64,000 nt of DNA from Geosiphon pyriformis (Eukaryota > Glomeromycota > Glomeromycetes > Archaeosporales > Geosiphonaceae): contig JAAOMT010000697.1 of NCBI GenBank assembly GCA_016748015.1, positions 1,168,683-1,232,682 on the forward strand. The letters are read 5' to 3'. Below are positions 10,516 through 24,109 of this stretch, one piece after another. Both the position numbers and the translations under genes were made by a program. The notes beneath the pieces were generated by a model. The model worked only from the letters and a program-made list of their open reading frames with translations, searched no databases and was not told the DNA's origin. The first letter of the stretch is position 1; the number at the start of each line of letters is the position of its first letter.

Positions 10516-13500
10516 AAAAAATTGGTAGATATTATATTATTATAATCATTTTTGGTAAGCAAGCAAATTATGATGTGTAGTACTTTGTATATGTCTCTTG
10601 TATTATCAATAAAATATGCATTTAAAGTGATAATCTGAGTTTTTTTAAAACACAATAATGTTCTGTTTTTAATTTATAAATTTGCTCTTTCAATGTACAT
10701 TACAATGTTTTTTGCTTCCAATTTTATTATTTCAGCATTACTGAAGTTGCACAATTGTATATTAGATATATATATAACTGAATTATTTTTTGTATCTGCT
10801 TATTGCAAAATTGCCAGTTTAGAATATTTGATATAATTCTACATATTATAATTAGAACTTTCTCTGAATTTTTCAAATATGTGTTTTTTTGCTTGTATTT
10901 ATTTAAGTTCTCTATAATACTGTTTGTACTATGTTTTGAACTGTTTTTTTGTCAAAATCTATTTTTTTTGTCTTTATTACAAATATTATAATATTATTTA
11001 AAATAACTATATAATTTACAGAACCAAAATTATGATTTTTATTAAGTTCATTATTTGCTTTAAGTATAAAAAGTGGTTTGTCTATTTATAAATGCTTTAC
11101 AGTTATGGTTAAAAATAAAAAAATAAACTCTTTATACATTATTTTGTTTTATGTTATTTTATTAAATACATTTGCATTTTTTAAAGCTTATTTATTAGCA
11201 ATTTTAAAGTATTATTATTAACTTTTACTTTCTTGAATTTGTTTAAATTTAATCAAAAAGTGTTATCAAGTAATAACCAACTGCTTTGTGTAAGATGTTT
11301 TGAAAAATATTATTTAGATTTCATTTTTATATGTCTTTTTACTCTTAATTTATACAAATAATTTAATCTAATACTTACTATTATTATTAATTAGAGCATC
11401 TTAAATAATTTTGTTAAACTAGAATTTATTGATTATTTTTTGTTTAACTGGCTTTTTAACCACAAAAAAAATTTTAAATTCATTTAATAAAAAAATTACT
11501 TAAAGATAGTAATATACAAAATATACTAAAATTTATTGAAATGTGGTTATTGTTGTTTAAACTAGTTGTTTAACAGATTGCAGTAAATTACAATTATACA
11601 ATTAGAAAATAAATAATAAATAACAAAAAATAACTTAGTCATAATAATAAATATAATAAAAATGTTTATTAAAAGTAATTATATATGGCTGTTACTAAAC
11701 AAAAATTATATCTTGTCTGGTAGAATATAGGAAAGCTTTTTTTAAAATGTTTCTTTGATGTAAAAAACAAAACATAAAAAATTAAGTATATTAAAATATT
11801 TATTTTAACAATATCAGTTTAATTTTTAAAAAAATTTACAATTAATTTAATATTAAATAAACTTTTTAAAAACAATTTATATTTGTTTTTTTTAGTGTAA
11901 TAAAATAGTTAAACTACAAATTTTTATAATAAAATATTACAAACTTTAAATTAAAATAATTATTTATATGTTTGAATAATAAATATATATTAAATTAGAT
12001 TGTTTAATTCTTGTTACTGTATTTCTAATAATATTTTATAGTATTGTATATTTGCACTTTTAAAAACAGAACAATATAAATCTTATAATTTCAAAAACAA
12101 ATAAAATAATTAGAATATAATAATTGATATATATATATTGTTAATATTAATTTTATTTTTTTTGAAAAACAAAATATATTTTATTTAAAAATTTACTAAA
12201 GTAATTATATAAAAAAAAATATTTATATCTTTATACTTTAGTTATTTTAATAAAATCTATATTATATATTATCAATAATATTATTAAAATACTTAGCTTT
12301 ACTTCTTATTTTTTTTTTTATTCAATTTTTAAGCACTTTAATTGAAAATTGACTTTTTTATTAAAAATTTATTAAAACAAAAACAATAATACTTTTTTTT
12401 TATGTAGTTTGTAAAGTTTTATAATTATTTTTTTAAGTTTAAGACATATTTAAACAAGTATTTAAGATAGAATATAGAATTAATTATAAATTTTATTGTA
12501 GAATAAAGTATTAACAGTGAATATGATTAAAAAAAACAATTTACAAAAATTTTGACTGGTTTGTTATTTGATTTAATAGAATAAATTGTGCTTTTAACAA
12601 CATAGTTGTGTGTAAATAGTTTAATTTATAATTAATTTTCCAGTTTATCAAACATTAATTAAAATTATAAGTGTTTATTAAACATATATTATAACTATAG
12701 ACTTAAAATAATTAATTTGTTAATTAAACAGTTGTTTTTCTAATGATTTATTTTGATGTTTGATTTTTATTATTTTTAATACTTTTTTATTGTTTTTAAA
12801 ATAATACAGATTTTTCTGGTTATAAATTATGTTAGATTTATAATACTTATAATATAATAAACCAAAATTATCATATTTATTGTTATTTTTACTTAATTAT
12901 AATATAAAAAATTATAGAAATTTGTTTGATAATATTTCAAAAATAATAAAAAAAACAACTCTTTATTTTAAATTTTTTGTTTTTTTTTGGTTTAATATAA
13001 GTTGATAGTAGTATTCATTTATTGTTTATTATTTTTTGTTCTTTTTAGTAAATTGTATAAGTGATTTTTTTTATCTAGATATTTTTGAAGAGTTTGAATA
13101 TTTTTAATTTTAAAAACATATAGAGTAATCTTTTCTTTTTGAGCTTTTTTTAAATACTTATAATAGTGCTATAATTCTTTGGTTTTATGGTGAATTTGAT
13201 GTAAATTAGTTTTAAATATATTATTTTTATATAGACATAATCTTATTCTGTCATGAAATTAATTTAAAACAGTAATTTACATAAATTTGTTTATAAGTTA
13301 CAGCTGTAACAATTAAAATGTTATTAATTAAATTAGTCAACTTTTAATTACATCAGTCTCTCAATTAGTCACATAATAAAATGTTCACTTTGTTTGGTTT
13401 GGTTGCAGTCTGTCTAAATAAAATAAAATAAAATAAAATTATATTTTTATATTTTGAAAATTTATATATTTTTATAAAACATAATTTTTTTTATAATTAT

Positions 13501-13948
13501 TCTTTAATGCCAATATTATTTAAAATTTGATTATAAAATATATAAATATATATTTAGAATATTCTCAAATCATAAATAATATTGTAAAAATTATATATTA
13601 ATAAATTTGATATATTTAAAAAAATTAATAAACTATTATAAATATATATATAATTAAAATTTTTAAATTATATGTATAAACGTTTAAAATATTCATAAAA
13701 AATATGTTAAAATAAATAATATTTTAATTTAACAAAACCAAAATAAAAATTATATAAATGATAACAGAAATTTAAATTAAATAAAAAAATCGGAATATTC
13801 ATGATAGTTAAAATAGAATCTTATATATTGCATTTATATTTGGAGTTATAACCTATTAAGTTACATTTTTAATATTTGCGAATGAAAATATGGGTTATAT
13901 TATTTTCTAAAAATTAATTATAATAATGTTTTGAAATTACTTTTCAGA
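10516..13948. other. AT-rich desert with one possible coding remnant and a microsatellite
   Basis: Mostly A/T with no gene. On the minus strand at about 13025-13210 one frame reads for about 60 codons with a single stop (KTNLHQIHHKTKEL, YKYLKKAQKEKITLYVFKIK, QTLQKYLDKKNHLYNLLKR), suggesting an old coding relic. At 13415-13440 there is a pure (AAATA)n microsatellite. Confidence 0.4.
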
Positions 13949-15257
13949 ACAAAAGTCCGGATCTTTTGGTAAAAGAAAAAAAACGAATACTTGGATAATG
14001 TCAATATTGTGGAAAAAGAAGTTTTTACAATTTATTCATGAAAAATTAACAAGAAAAATTATAAGACAATTATCAGTTCATAATGCAAAGCTGCAGATTA
14101 AAACACTTTCAAATTGACCTGCACAATTACCAGATATTAAATTAGAAATTGGTGGCTTTTTGGTAGAGACTGTATTTATTTCAAAGTCTGAAACCCCAAA
14201 TTCAAAGATAACTTTGATTTCTAAATCTTTTCAAATCAAATTAGCTTATTTTAAAAGTTTCAGCTTTATCATGGCTTAATGACCATAATATTTTCAAATT
14301 GGTTGGACAAAATTTATTTTTTCGTGTTCATTTTCCAAACATTTCTCCCCCAATATATTAAACATCATGCTTTCGGTAAATGATTTATAATTCACGTGAT
14401 GAGGTCGAATTTGAATAATTTTACAAGATTTTCATATTCAAATCATATTTTAATTTTAAAATGGGTTACTTTTTTCAAATTATTTTGCCAAATGTGTTCT
14501 TTATGATTTCGTTCTTTTTGTTCTTAAATTAAGACCTGTTTTTCGTTCCCAATCAACAAATATACCTATTAAAATCCAAGAAAGGGTTTTGTTTAATGAG
14601 TATTTGGTAAAAGAACAACCTTACAATAAAACTCAACTATCATCTTTTTTCAAACAAAATCAAATTGTTAATGAATCAATTCAAAAAAGAAATCCCCAAA
14701 TTTCGCATAATAGATCAGCCGCTGACCTTTATAGTTAGTTGCTACAAAAGGAGATAACGTTTTTAAAAAGACAGTTGAAGATATAGATATTTTGCGGGTA
14801 TTGGATTCTGCGGCGAAATTTTCATGGATGGCATCTTGCCAACAAGTTTTAAATAACAGAAAAAACTATTTGGTGGGTAAAAGACAATAAAAAGTTTGGG
14901 GTTAGTAAATAATAATCCTTTCTTGAAGTTCACTATTAATGATTAAAACCCCCCCCCATTTAATTTTATTTAATAAATCAATTTTTTTTTTTGAAACAGC
15001 AATATTTTCAGAAAAAACGATTGCTTTTAGTACTCCAGAGTATGATTTTGATTATTTCACATTAGTTCCAAGCAATCGCAGATGGGATACCATTTCTTGC
15101 CCTCATGTAGAATATGGTTTGGTGACCGAAGTTTTTTATAAACGTTGGGAAACCTGTAAAACTCGGTTCTGGGAGAAATTGAGAATTTTTTAAGAGAAAA
15201 ATAATTTAACAGATCAATTGAACCAATATACATTTACAGGTTTTGGAATTGGAGCTG

Positions 15258-15334
15258 GTAAATAAAATTTATATTTATTGAAAAACTAATGTGGAAAGAA
15301 AATTCTAAAATTTACAATTTTTTTGCATTCTTAG
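15258..15334 (+). other. Predicted intron in lipase-like gene
   Basis: GTAAAT donor directly after GFGIGA and a TTCTTAG acceptor. Removing 77 bases restores the usual spacing between the nucleophile elbow and the following Ala/Leu-rich helix (phase-1 junction giving Val). Confidence 0.6.
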
Positions 15335-15675
15335 TTTTAGCGGTATTTGCTGCACTTGAATATAAAAGGGAATATATGAAAGCATCAATAACTCTTATTA
15401 CATTCGTACAACCGAGAATTGGAAATAATCAATTCATCTATTATTTCGAACTCATAGTGAAACCTTGGAGAGTAACTTATGGTGACGACTGGGTCCCTAA
15501 TTTTCCAATTGAAGGTTTTGATCGTGAAAAAAAGAGGCTTAGTAATAAAGCTTTTAGATCTCCTGATATTCTATATAGACACTTTAGAAAAGAATTCTGG
15601 ATAGAACCTTCATGCGATTGTGCAAACCTAAAAATTTATTTATGTTATCACACGGTGACTTTAGATGAGAATGAG

Positions 15676-15735
15676 GTAATTTTCTATGTTCTTTGTTCTT
15701 TGTGCTTTCTGCTTTTTTTTTGAATTTCACAAAAG
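15676..15735 (+). other. Predicted intron in lipase-like gene
   Basis: GTAATT donor after DENE, a T-rich tract and an AAAAG acceptor, 60 bases. Splicing joins the Asp-bearing exon to the frame that carries the Cys and His of the C-terminal part. Confidence 0.5.
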
Positions 15736-15975
15736 AATCAAATTTATCAATCTGATTAAAAAATATTATCGAGTTGCAACGGAAGAAATAATCCTTATAA
15801 AACAACATATCATACAAGTGGCTGGGAAGATTCAATGAAATATTATAAAGAAACACATGCTGGTAACCGGCATCTAGGTCCATATTTAGGGCATATAATG
15901 TTTCAAGATTGTTTTACAACAAAAATACCTTTGCGACGAAAAACTTTGAAAGCCATCCTTTTCGGAACCAAATAG

Positions 15976-16859
15976 AAGTTGTTTTTCTTTAAAATTTCCA
16001 AAAGATACAAGTAAATTATTTTGTCTTATTATATGTAATTTAAAACATCAGTCGATTTTTAAAATTTATTTATATTTTAAATTTGTAATTGTATGAATTT
16101 TGTCTTTTTTATTTTTATATTTTGAAATCATTTGCTTCAATTGAAATTTCTTTTTTGCTGTTAATACTAATATAAATATGTTGCAATTTTAAAACAGTGA
16201 CCTTTTGATTTGATTACTTGAATTTAACACCTCAAAGTTATAAATATATATTTTCATCAGAGAAAACCAAAAAAATTAATGATGTCAATTGTTAATTCTA
16301 ATCATAAACTAGAAAGTTATACAAGTATTAACAATAAAGGTTTGGTAATAAATACTTTACAAAATTTCTTGTGCATCATATCATACTGTATGTATACGTA
16401 ATTGAATTTTATTTGTTTACACCACAAATTTCGGAGGAAAAATAACTTTTTAGTTTTCTCATTATAAAAACTTGGACATATTCTAAATTTGCCAAGAAAT
16501 GATAATAATTTACAGTGATCGAAAAAAGTACATTTTTACTTTATAAATGTAATGCATTGAAAGTTTTCTTACCGATTGTTTCACCTATCATAGGTCAACT
16601 TTGATTACAAGATCAAAAAATAGGAATCTTTTCCAGATAAGGAATAAACATGGAAGAATTTTATCTAATGATAAATAATTATCATATTTTTAAATAAAGA
16701 AATCCGGAAATTTTTCTTTAAATATAAAAAGAATTTAATCAATGTCCAAACATTTGGTCCCACGATGCGATGTTAACTTTGAAACTTTTATTATGTTTTT
16801 GATTTGGAAAAATTTTCAAAACGAAAAGATTAATGAAAATATTTGAAATTTTAAGAATT
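15976..16859. other. Spacer after the lipase-like gene
   Basis: AT-rich but with scattered CpG; no gene recognised. Confidence 0.4.
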
Positions 16860-17265
16860 TCTAATAATAAATAATTAGAAAGCTCTCCTGATTCTTTAGA
16901 TTCGAAAAAATTTATGTTTAAAAAAAAAAAAAGATTTCTTTCAATAGAATTATCAGATGGCCTTTAAATTTTAGAAAGTCTTTCAAACATATGATCCTCA
17001 TGGAATTAATATTTCTGATTCTTTTATTTATTTTACCCTTCTTTTTATCTCGTCGACCCTTATTGGGATCAGGTTCGAAATTTATACAAATTTCTTTAAT
17101 AAGAAATCACACAATACTTGATCATCCTATAAATTTTCAACAAACTTTGCTATTTCCAAAAATTAAGAGGCAAGATTTGGAATTTTTCAAAACAGATAGC
17201 ATCAAAGAAAAAAATAAATTAGAAGAAAGATATACTGGGCATTCTTTTTTTGTTAAAAGTCAAGT
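16860..17265 (+). pseudogene. Unrecognised coding remnant ending at the assembly gap
   Basis: A frame from 16991 is open for 91 codons up to the N run. It starts with a hydrophobic stretch (LIFLILLFILPFFLSRR) and continues with DHPINFQQTLLFPKIKRQDL. A neighbouring frame over the same start reads YDPHGINISDSFIYFTL, which looks more like soluble protein, so the apparent membrane segment may be a frameshift artefact. The gene is cut by the gap. No family recognised. Confidence 0.3.
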
Positions 17266-17285
17266 NNNNNNNNNNNNNNNNNNNN
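17266..17285. other. Assembly gap (20 N)
   Basis: Twenty ambiguous bases mark a scaffold join; distance and even adjacency of the flanks are not proven. Confidence 0.99.
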
Positions 17286-20069
17286 TATATTGATAAGAAG
17301 TATATTTTGTGAATTGTAATTTAAGAAGATTTATTCGAAATATATTTTTCAGAATTATTACAAATGTAAACATTATAATATTATTTGTTAAGTTTTAGAT
17401 CTTTTATTAATTTTTACATCTGGATATTTTTAATTATATTATTAGAATACAATTCTTTGAATTATATTATGTAAGAATATTTAAGCATAAATCAATAGAA
17501 AATGCAAATAATAGAGAATTACAAATCAATAACTCATATTAGCCTTCTTAAAACTATAAACTTGATAAATTTTTAATTAATTAAAAATTGCAATTGTTGA
17601 AAATTAAATTATTCTAACCCACATTTAACTTTGAATCTAAAAGTCTTTATCTTCTCAAAAACGCGTATGTAAATAAATGCTAACAAGAGCAAATCATTTT
17701 TTTAGATAATTATATAAAGCGATTTCTGATTTGATTTATTTGTCTTGTGATCAATAATAATTTTAATATGATCTTTTTCAACTGGAATTGTAAAAAATAA
17801 TTGATCTTGAAATGCTTTCAAAACTTTTTTTTATTGTTAAGCTTGATAGATTTGTAACCAGACACAAAAGTTCAATTAGGTCAACAAATTACCACCATTA
17901 GATATTTTAGTTTGATAACAATGTTAGAAATTTGTATTAGAAAACAAATAATAAACTTTTTTTGCCTGCATAAATGCTTTTTTTCTTAAAAGAATTCAAA
18001 AAAAATGAATAAATGTATGAAAAACTCAAAAATATCTACCTTTTTTAAATTTTTATGAATTCTCTTAATGACTTCATTATTATATGTATTTCTCACAAAA
18101 TTATTATCAATAAAAATAATTTTTATACTGTTGATTTAATATGCTTTTAAAAACATCTATTCTAATAATTCTATTATCTAGTTTTACATAAGAATTTTTG
18201 CAGAAATATTTTGCTTCAGTTTTACTGATTTTTAAATAAAATTTTATTATTTCTGTTTCTGTAAATTTCAATTTTTAATTATATATTTAGACTTAATGAA
18301 TTGTAAAATAGTGGTTAAAATGTCAATAGAATTGTTAATATTTTTAGTTAAAAGAAAATTTATCATTGTGATAATTATGTTTTAATTAATAAAAAAAATG
18401 AAATATTATTTTTTCCAACAAAATCAATCACACCATCCTAGCTTGTAATTACTATTAAAATTTTTCTAAATTTTTAACTTTAAAGATATAATAAACAGAA
18501 GCTCTTAATTTATTAGCTTAATAAAATCTATAATATTTTATTTTTAAATGTTAAACAAAGATTTGTAATTCAATTAGCTACAAAAATCCTCTCTTTAATT
18601 TTAGAAATTTTATTTCAGATTGATTTTTATTTTTTTATAATATTTAAAATTTAGAGCCATTTAAAAGAATTTTGAGCGGTTTAATAAATTTTATATTTCT
18701 TAGTGATAATTTTATAACCAAATAATTTTTTGGAGTGAAAAGTTTTTTTATTGTGAAATATTTAAAAGCAAAATATTTAAACCTAATCAGAAATAGAAAA
18801 TTGGGTTATTGGCTTCTCAATTAATTAAAAAGTTAATTCTCTATTCAATTGATCAAAAATATTATTAAAAGAGCTAAATATCCAAAAAAGTAGGTAAAAA
18901 TGTATAAAATTTTTTTTATAATATTAATTAACTATTTATACAATCAATATTTTCGCATTAATAGTTGAAATAGCATATTCATTTTGATAATATATTTAAG
19001 ATAATCTTGAATCAATTACATGTAATAAAAGTAAAAATAATTAACTAGCCAAAAAAATTGAGATTAAATTTGAAGAAAAATTTATTCCAAATTACAGGAT
19101 TTTAGAGACTATTTTTAAATAATATTGACTTTAAATAATTTATTAATTGTCAAAATAAAATATTTTACAAGTATAAGAAATAATTATTAATTTTTTTATA
19201 AATTATTAAATCTTTCAAGAAAATAAATTTTCTTTAATTGAATTATTATTATTGTATTAATATTAATAATTCTATACTTATAAGAAAAACTCAAAAGTAT
19301 TTATTTTTTTTGCAGCTATTTACCATAATTAATTTATAAAAACACTTATATTCTTATAATAAAAAACTCACTATAAGTTTATTAATCTTCACAAATAATT
19401 TAATAACTTAACTTTATTATATCTTAATTTAATTCTATATTAAATTGCAGCTTTTAATGTACTAAATATGTTTAAATACACTGATTAAAAATAAATAAAA
19501 ACTTTTTTTCTCAGTTAAATATAAGTAAATATTTTTTTATAATAAATTAATGAAAAAATAAAAATATATTTTATCATATTGAGAAATAAATATAATAAAT
19601 ATTCTAATTAATATGATTAAAGTTTTATAAAATATTTAACTAATTATTATTTAATTGTTTTATTAATTATTTGAAAAAATTTTCGAAAAATATGGTATTA
19701 TACTTATTAAATATTTTTTAACAAATTCATATAAGTTTTTATAATTTGGATAAAAAACAAAAAATAAAAGATAAATATATAAATCAAATATTATAAAAAA
19801 TGTTTTTTAAGTTTTATTTAATAGTATATTAAAACTTTTTTCAATAAGTTTTTATTTGCATTAATACTGGTACAATTAATACTTTAAAATAAGCAAAACT
19901 TAATATTTTAATACATAAATTTCAAAAATATTTATATAAAAATAAAGTATTATTTACTTTATATTTTTTTTTATTAATATTTAATGAGTATAATCCAATT
20001 ACTATCTAAAAATTAGGAACAAATTAAGTATTTTAGTGTTAAATATAGTTTATGTAATTTTTATATATA
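17286..20069. other. AT-rich region with old minus-strand coding relics
   Basis: At about 17640-18270, minus strand, three stretches read like protein: KFTETEIIKFYLKISKTEAK continuing to about 53 stop-free codons (18267-18108), FIDNNFVRNTYNNEVIKRI (about 18125-18005), and DQLFFTIPVEKDHIKIIIDH (about 17830-17650). They are in different frames and may be pieces of one gene. No family recognised. The remainder to 20069 is A/T desert. Confidence 0.35.
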
Positions 20070-22152
20070 ACTGACTGCTTAAGCCAGTTCAGATTATACT
20101 ACATTAATATTCTGGAAAAAAAACTTATCTAAAGAAGACATTTTCTAAACAATTTTAAATAATATAGCATTATTATTAATTAATCCAACCAACCACTCAG
20201 CTGTTTTAAAGACATTAATCTTAATAGCAACAAATTTATGTTTTCAAAGTGACATTAAATTAAAAAAAATATTATTATCAAAAAAAGACAAACCAACATA
20301 AAGGCCATATATATTAATATTCACATAACTACATTCAATTTTTAAAGCAATTATCTTATATTCCAGCTTACCAATAACTTTGCTAAAAAAACCTATATGT
20401 ATTAAAACTTTATTAACTCTAAAGCCAAAAACACTACTCAAAACCAAGTCTTTATTAACGAATTATTTAAACACTTTTATCATAGAACCAACAGACTTAA
20501 CAATAGAATTAACCAGATCAAAAAGCTTGGCTAACTTCAATTCTAAAGAAATCAACAAAAAGAAAACCATAAAATCATCAGATATTATATTAGCTAAAAA
20601 AGTTAAACCAACTAAAAAACTAAAAACTAAAAGAAGCACAGAAGCAGTAGTTTTGACATAGGACCTGTTATTAATAACATAAGAGATGAATATCTTGAAA
20701 GTCTTAGAAAAAAAAAGTGGAGACATTTTATAATTCAAAGCCAAATAATCTGAACTTTGGCACTAAAAGCAATGCCAATTTCTAGAAGTCTCCTATCAAA
20801 TACAACATTTTTTCAATGTACTAGTCATAAAAACTATAGTATTTAAATCAATCTGAAAATTAAAAGTAATCAGAGCAAACCAGAAGCATTAACCAGAATT
20901 AAAAAAATAATGAATAAAACATGTATAATTACTAATTTAAAAATTATATTACTAATCTTAAAGACAGTATAACTAAAAAAAAAATTGAACAACTTGGCCT
21001 TAAATCTATTATAAAACAAAATAGTCTTATTTTAATTTACCAAGAAAAAAATTTTAACACTATTTTTGTTTACCAAAACTAACTAATAACTTAAAACAGA
21101 TACAGCAAAGTCCAATTTTTTAAAATAAATAATCACATATTGCCAAATATTAGTAGACTTTAGCACAACATAAGCAATATTACTAAATACATTAAGAGCT
21201 GTCTTAATATTAGCAGCAAATACATCCAAAAACATATTATATAGCACAACAGCAGCAGAAAAAAAATTAAACTCAGAAACCACCAAAAACTTGACAATTT
21301 TGAGAATAACTAAACAAACAAAACTTGTAATTTCAACCAAAAATACAGTTTCCAAAGACACTTGAGAAGCAAACTCCATACAAAAAAGTTTTATATTGTT
21401 TTTTATTACTAATTTTGCACTTAGAAAACCATATACAGACTAAAAAACAGTCTTAACATAAGCCAATTTAATTTTAAAAGTAGTACTAAACATTAGAATT
21501 AAGGCTATCTATCCAGTAAATCTTTGACAATTAGCAATAGTTTCCCAAATACTACTAGTAGCAATACTAGAAACCAGAAAAAAGGATAATTTAGTTTTTA
21601 TTTGGTCAGTCCAGTTTTTAAAAATAGGTAACATTATAAAAGATAGTTGTTTTACTTCTAAAATTGGCAATGATTTGCCAAAAAACACTACATTTAACAA
21701 TACAGCCAATAATTAATCTTGGTCTATTTTGGATGATATATCAGATGATGCTATAGAGATTATACCTAAGATTTTATTGAGAACCACAAAAAAATTTGGT
21801 GTAACAATAGCAAAAGTAAGTAATTGCTTCCACTTTTTTGAACTTTTGGTCTTTTTGACTAATTTGTTATTAAAAATTTTTGAGCTCTTTAAAAAAATAA
21901 AAACAACACTAAAATTAACCCAAATGTGTTTTTTTAAGAAAACTTTAACTGGTAAAGACCAGCCAAAGATAAAGAAGTTGTTTTAATAGCTATTAAAAGC
22001 AGCTTTTCATGATTATTAGATAAAAAAAGACTTTTAAAACGTTTTGCCTAGTTGTTTCTACAACAGAGTAAATTTTTTTAGTTGAAATTTTATTAGATAT
22101 CTCAAGAAAAATATTAAATACAGTTTTTTTACTCTTTGTTTTAGTCATAATC
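20070..22152 (-). pseudogene. LINE family A, ORF1 (copy A2), AT-decayed
   Basis: Nearly full-length ORF1 read leftward from the ATG region near 22152 to about 20080. Recognisable pieces match copy A1: VVETTRQNVLK near 22080, WETIANCQRFTG (about 21515-21550), MEFASQVSLETVFLVEITS (21379) and VVLKSTNIWQYVIIYFKKLD; then a C-terminal SLELKLAKLFDLVNSIVKSVG (about 20470-20570) and EVLIHIGFF-like residues (about 20400). The zinc knuckle near 20770 has lost cysteines (one becomes Tyr). Most changes relative to A1 raise A/T. No ORF2 follows on the left. Confidence 0.7.
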
Positions 22153-24109
22153 ATGAAATTAAGGAGACAAAAAGTTTAATTTTATTGATTAAACAAAGAT
22201 TATTTTATACCAAACAAATTTTTAATTATATATAATATTAATATCAATTTATTTAAATAAGTAGTTATTAATTTTTACTATAAAAAATGTTTTAAGTATA
22301 AACAAAAAAAATATTATTTTTATCAAGCAAAAAGTCTAAAAACTAATATATTTTTTTTTTAAATATTTATACTATATTATTTCTAAATTTAGCCAGTTTT
22401 TTCACTTTTATCAAAAAATTTTCAATAATATAATAAAATTAAAAATACTAACAAGTTTTTTTTATTATCAAAAAGTATTATATTAAGTTTTTTAAATAAA
22501 TTGCTTAATTAATATATGTTTAAAAGAATTGTATAGAAATTATTCTTATCAAGTGTAACATTAGCTTAGTTTATAAATAAGCTGTTAAATTTTTTGTTTA
22601 TTTTATTTTTATGCTTAAAATTAATAAAAATATATTTATAGTCTTAAAATTATTCAAATTATAAATAATATTTAATAAATAAATATTACGATAAATATAA
22701 TTATATTAATAAAGTTTTTTCAGTTTAGTAAACAAATAATATATTATTATTTATATTATTTACTTATTTTTTGGTAAATATTTAAGATTACATGTTTTCA
22801 ATTTGATTATATATTTTTTTGGCTAATTTGCTTTAAAAATTAATCTTTTTAAAAGTTAAATAAGTTTATAATAACTTTTGACAAGCTTGTTTATAAATTT
22901 TAATATATTAACATAATTATTGATTTTTTCAAAGCTATAAAGTTTACTTTCCAAAACAATTTTTTTGACATGGTTTTTAAAAAAGCAATTGTAAAATATT
23001 CAAGTTTTAGTAATTTATTGAAAAAGATTACTTTAGCAAAGAAAACATTTTTGGTAATTATAGTTTTAAAGATATAAACAATATTAATATTTATCTTAAT
23101 AGTTATATTAAACATTAAAATTATTTAAGTAAAGTTTTATAAACAGTAAAACTAATGTTTACTAAAACTATTAATTACATAAAAACATATAATATTTTTT
23201 ATTATAGCAAAACAAATTAAATATTAAATATTCCTAAAATATAATAGATTAAGCTTGCTAAAATTTGCTATAAGTTTTTTTTGCAGTTTTAAGATTATTT
23301 CATACAGTTTTTTTTTGTTTTTTTTATTAGTATATTTTTTAATATATTTGAAAAATCAAATCTATATTATATTGTTACTAAAGTGTTTTTTGAATTTTTT
23401 AAGAAACAAAATATAAAATTATTACAAGACATAGAAAAAAAACTAATAAACATTAAAAACAATACACAAAATAAAAACATACTTCTTAATTCTGTTACAG
23501 AAAAATTCGTTTTAAAAAATTAGAATTACTATAAAGTAATTTTATAAGATATATAATTAATCTATCTATAAGTCCAGCCAGTTATATTTTAGTTTTAATT
23601 TTGTTAAATTTTGTTTTAAAAAAAAACAAACTTGATTATAAATACTAATTTATTTTTTTAACTATTTTATCAAAATAAAAATAGTTATAAAGTTATTAAA
23701 ATTAGTTATTGTTAAAATAAAATAATATTATTAATTCTAAATAGATTAAATACAGTTAATATAAAAATTAAAATCATAATTTTGCTAAGTCTGAATAATT
23801 AAGCATTAAAAACTTTTTCAAAAAAGATATATTAATAAAATCAAACAATTAGCCAACATAAATTGACAAAATATTAAATGGTTTAATAAAATTTGCATAT
23901 ATGAACTTAATCTTATTAGTTTTTATTGTTGAAAATATTTAAAATTAGAAGATTAATAATATTAATATATACAGTTTTTTTGGAAAATATTTATGTTTTA
24001 CAAATAAAACAATATTTAAAAATATTAAAGTTACAAATATAATACATATAAATTAAAATCATTATTTAAAGTCATAAATTCTGTTTTTAATACTCAAATC
24101 AAATTATGA
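22153..24109. other. AT-rich desert
   Basis: A short leader of copy A2 may occupy the first 150 bases. The rest shows stop codons in every frame and no recognisable motif. Confidence 0.5.

Larger units (their letters stand above)
13949..15975 (+). pseudogene. Class-3 lipase-like protein with altered nucleophile
   Basis: The central part matches the Lipase_3 fold. From about 15110 the frame reads GLVTEVFYKRWETCKTRFWEKL and YTFTGFGIGA; after removing an intron (15258-15334) it continues VLAVFAALEYK, then TLITFVQPRIGNNQF, KPWRVTYGDDWVPNFP (Asp of the triad) and, after a second intron, CNGRN and GNRHLGPYLGH (likely His). The nucleophile elbow GxSxG is G-F-G-I-G here, so Ser is Gly. Upstream segments (about 13949-14240, 14530-14745 and 14760-14880) look like N-terminal exons. 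An in-frame TAA at 15190 and another after the second intron suggest a pseudogene. AM fungi depend on host lipids and have many lipases; the substrate is unknown. CpG content is much higher than in the surroundings. Confidence 0.6.

Noticed and set aside
10516-13948. Mitochondrial origin of the very AT-rich stretches
   Set aside because: No mitochondrial gene, rRNA or tRNA was seen, and similar deserts are interleaved with nuclear retrotransposons.
16991-17265. Membrane protein starting at 16991
   Set aside because: The hydrophobic N-terminus overlaps a more protein-like reading in another frame (YDPHGINISDSFIYFTL), so the membrane segment may be an artefact; kept only as an unrecognised remnant.
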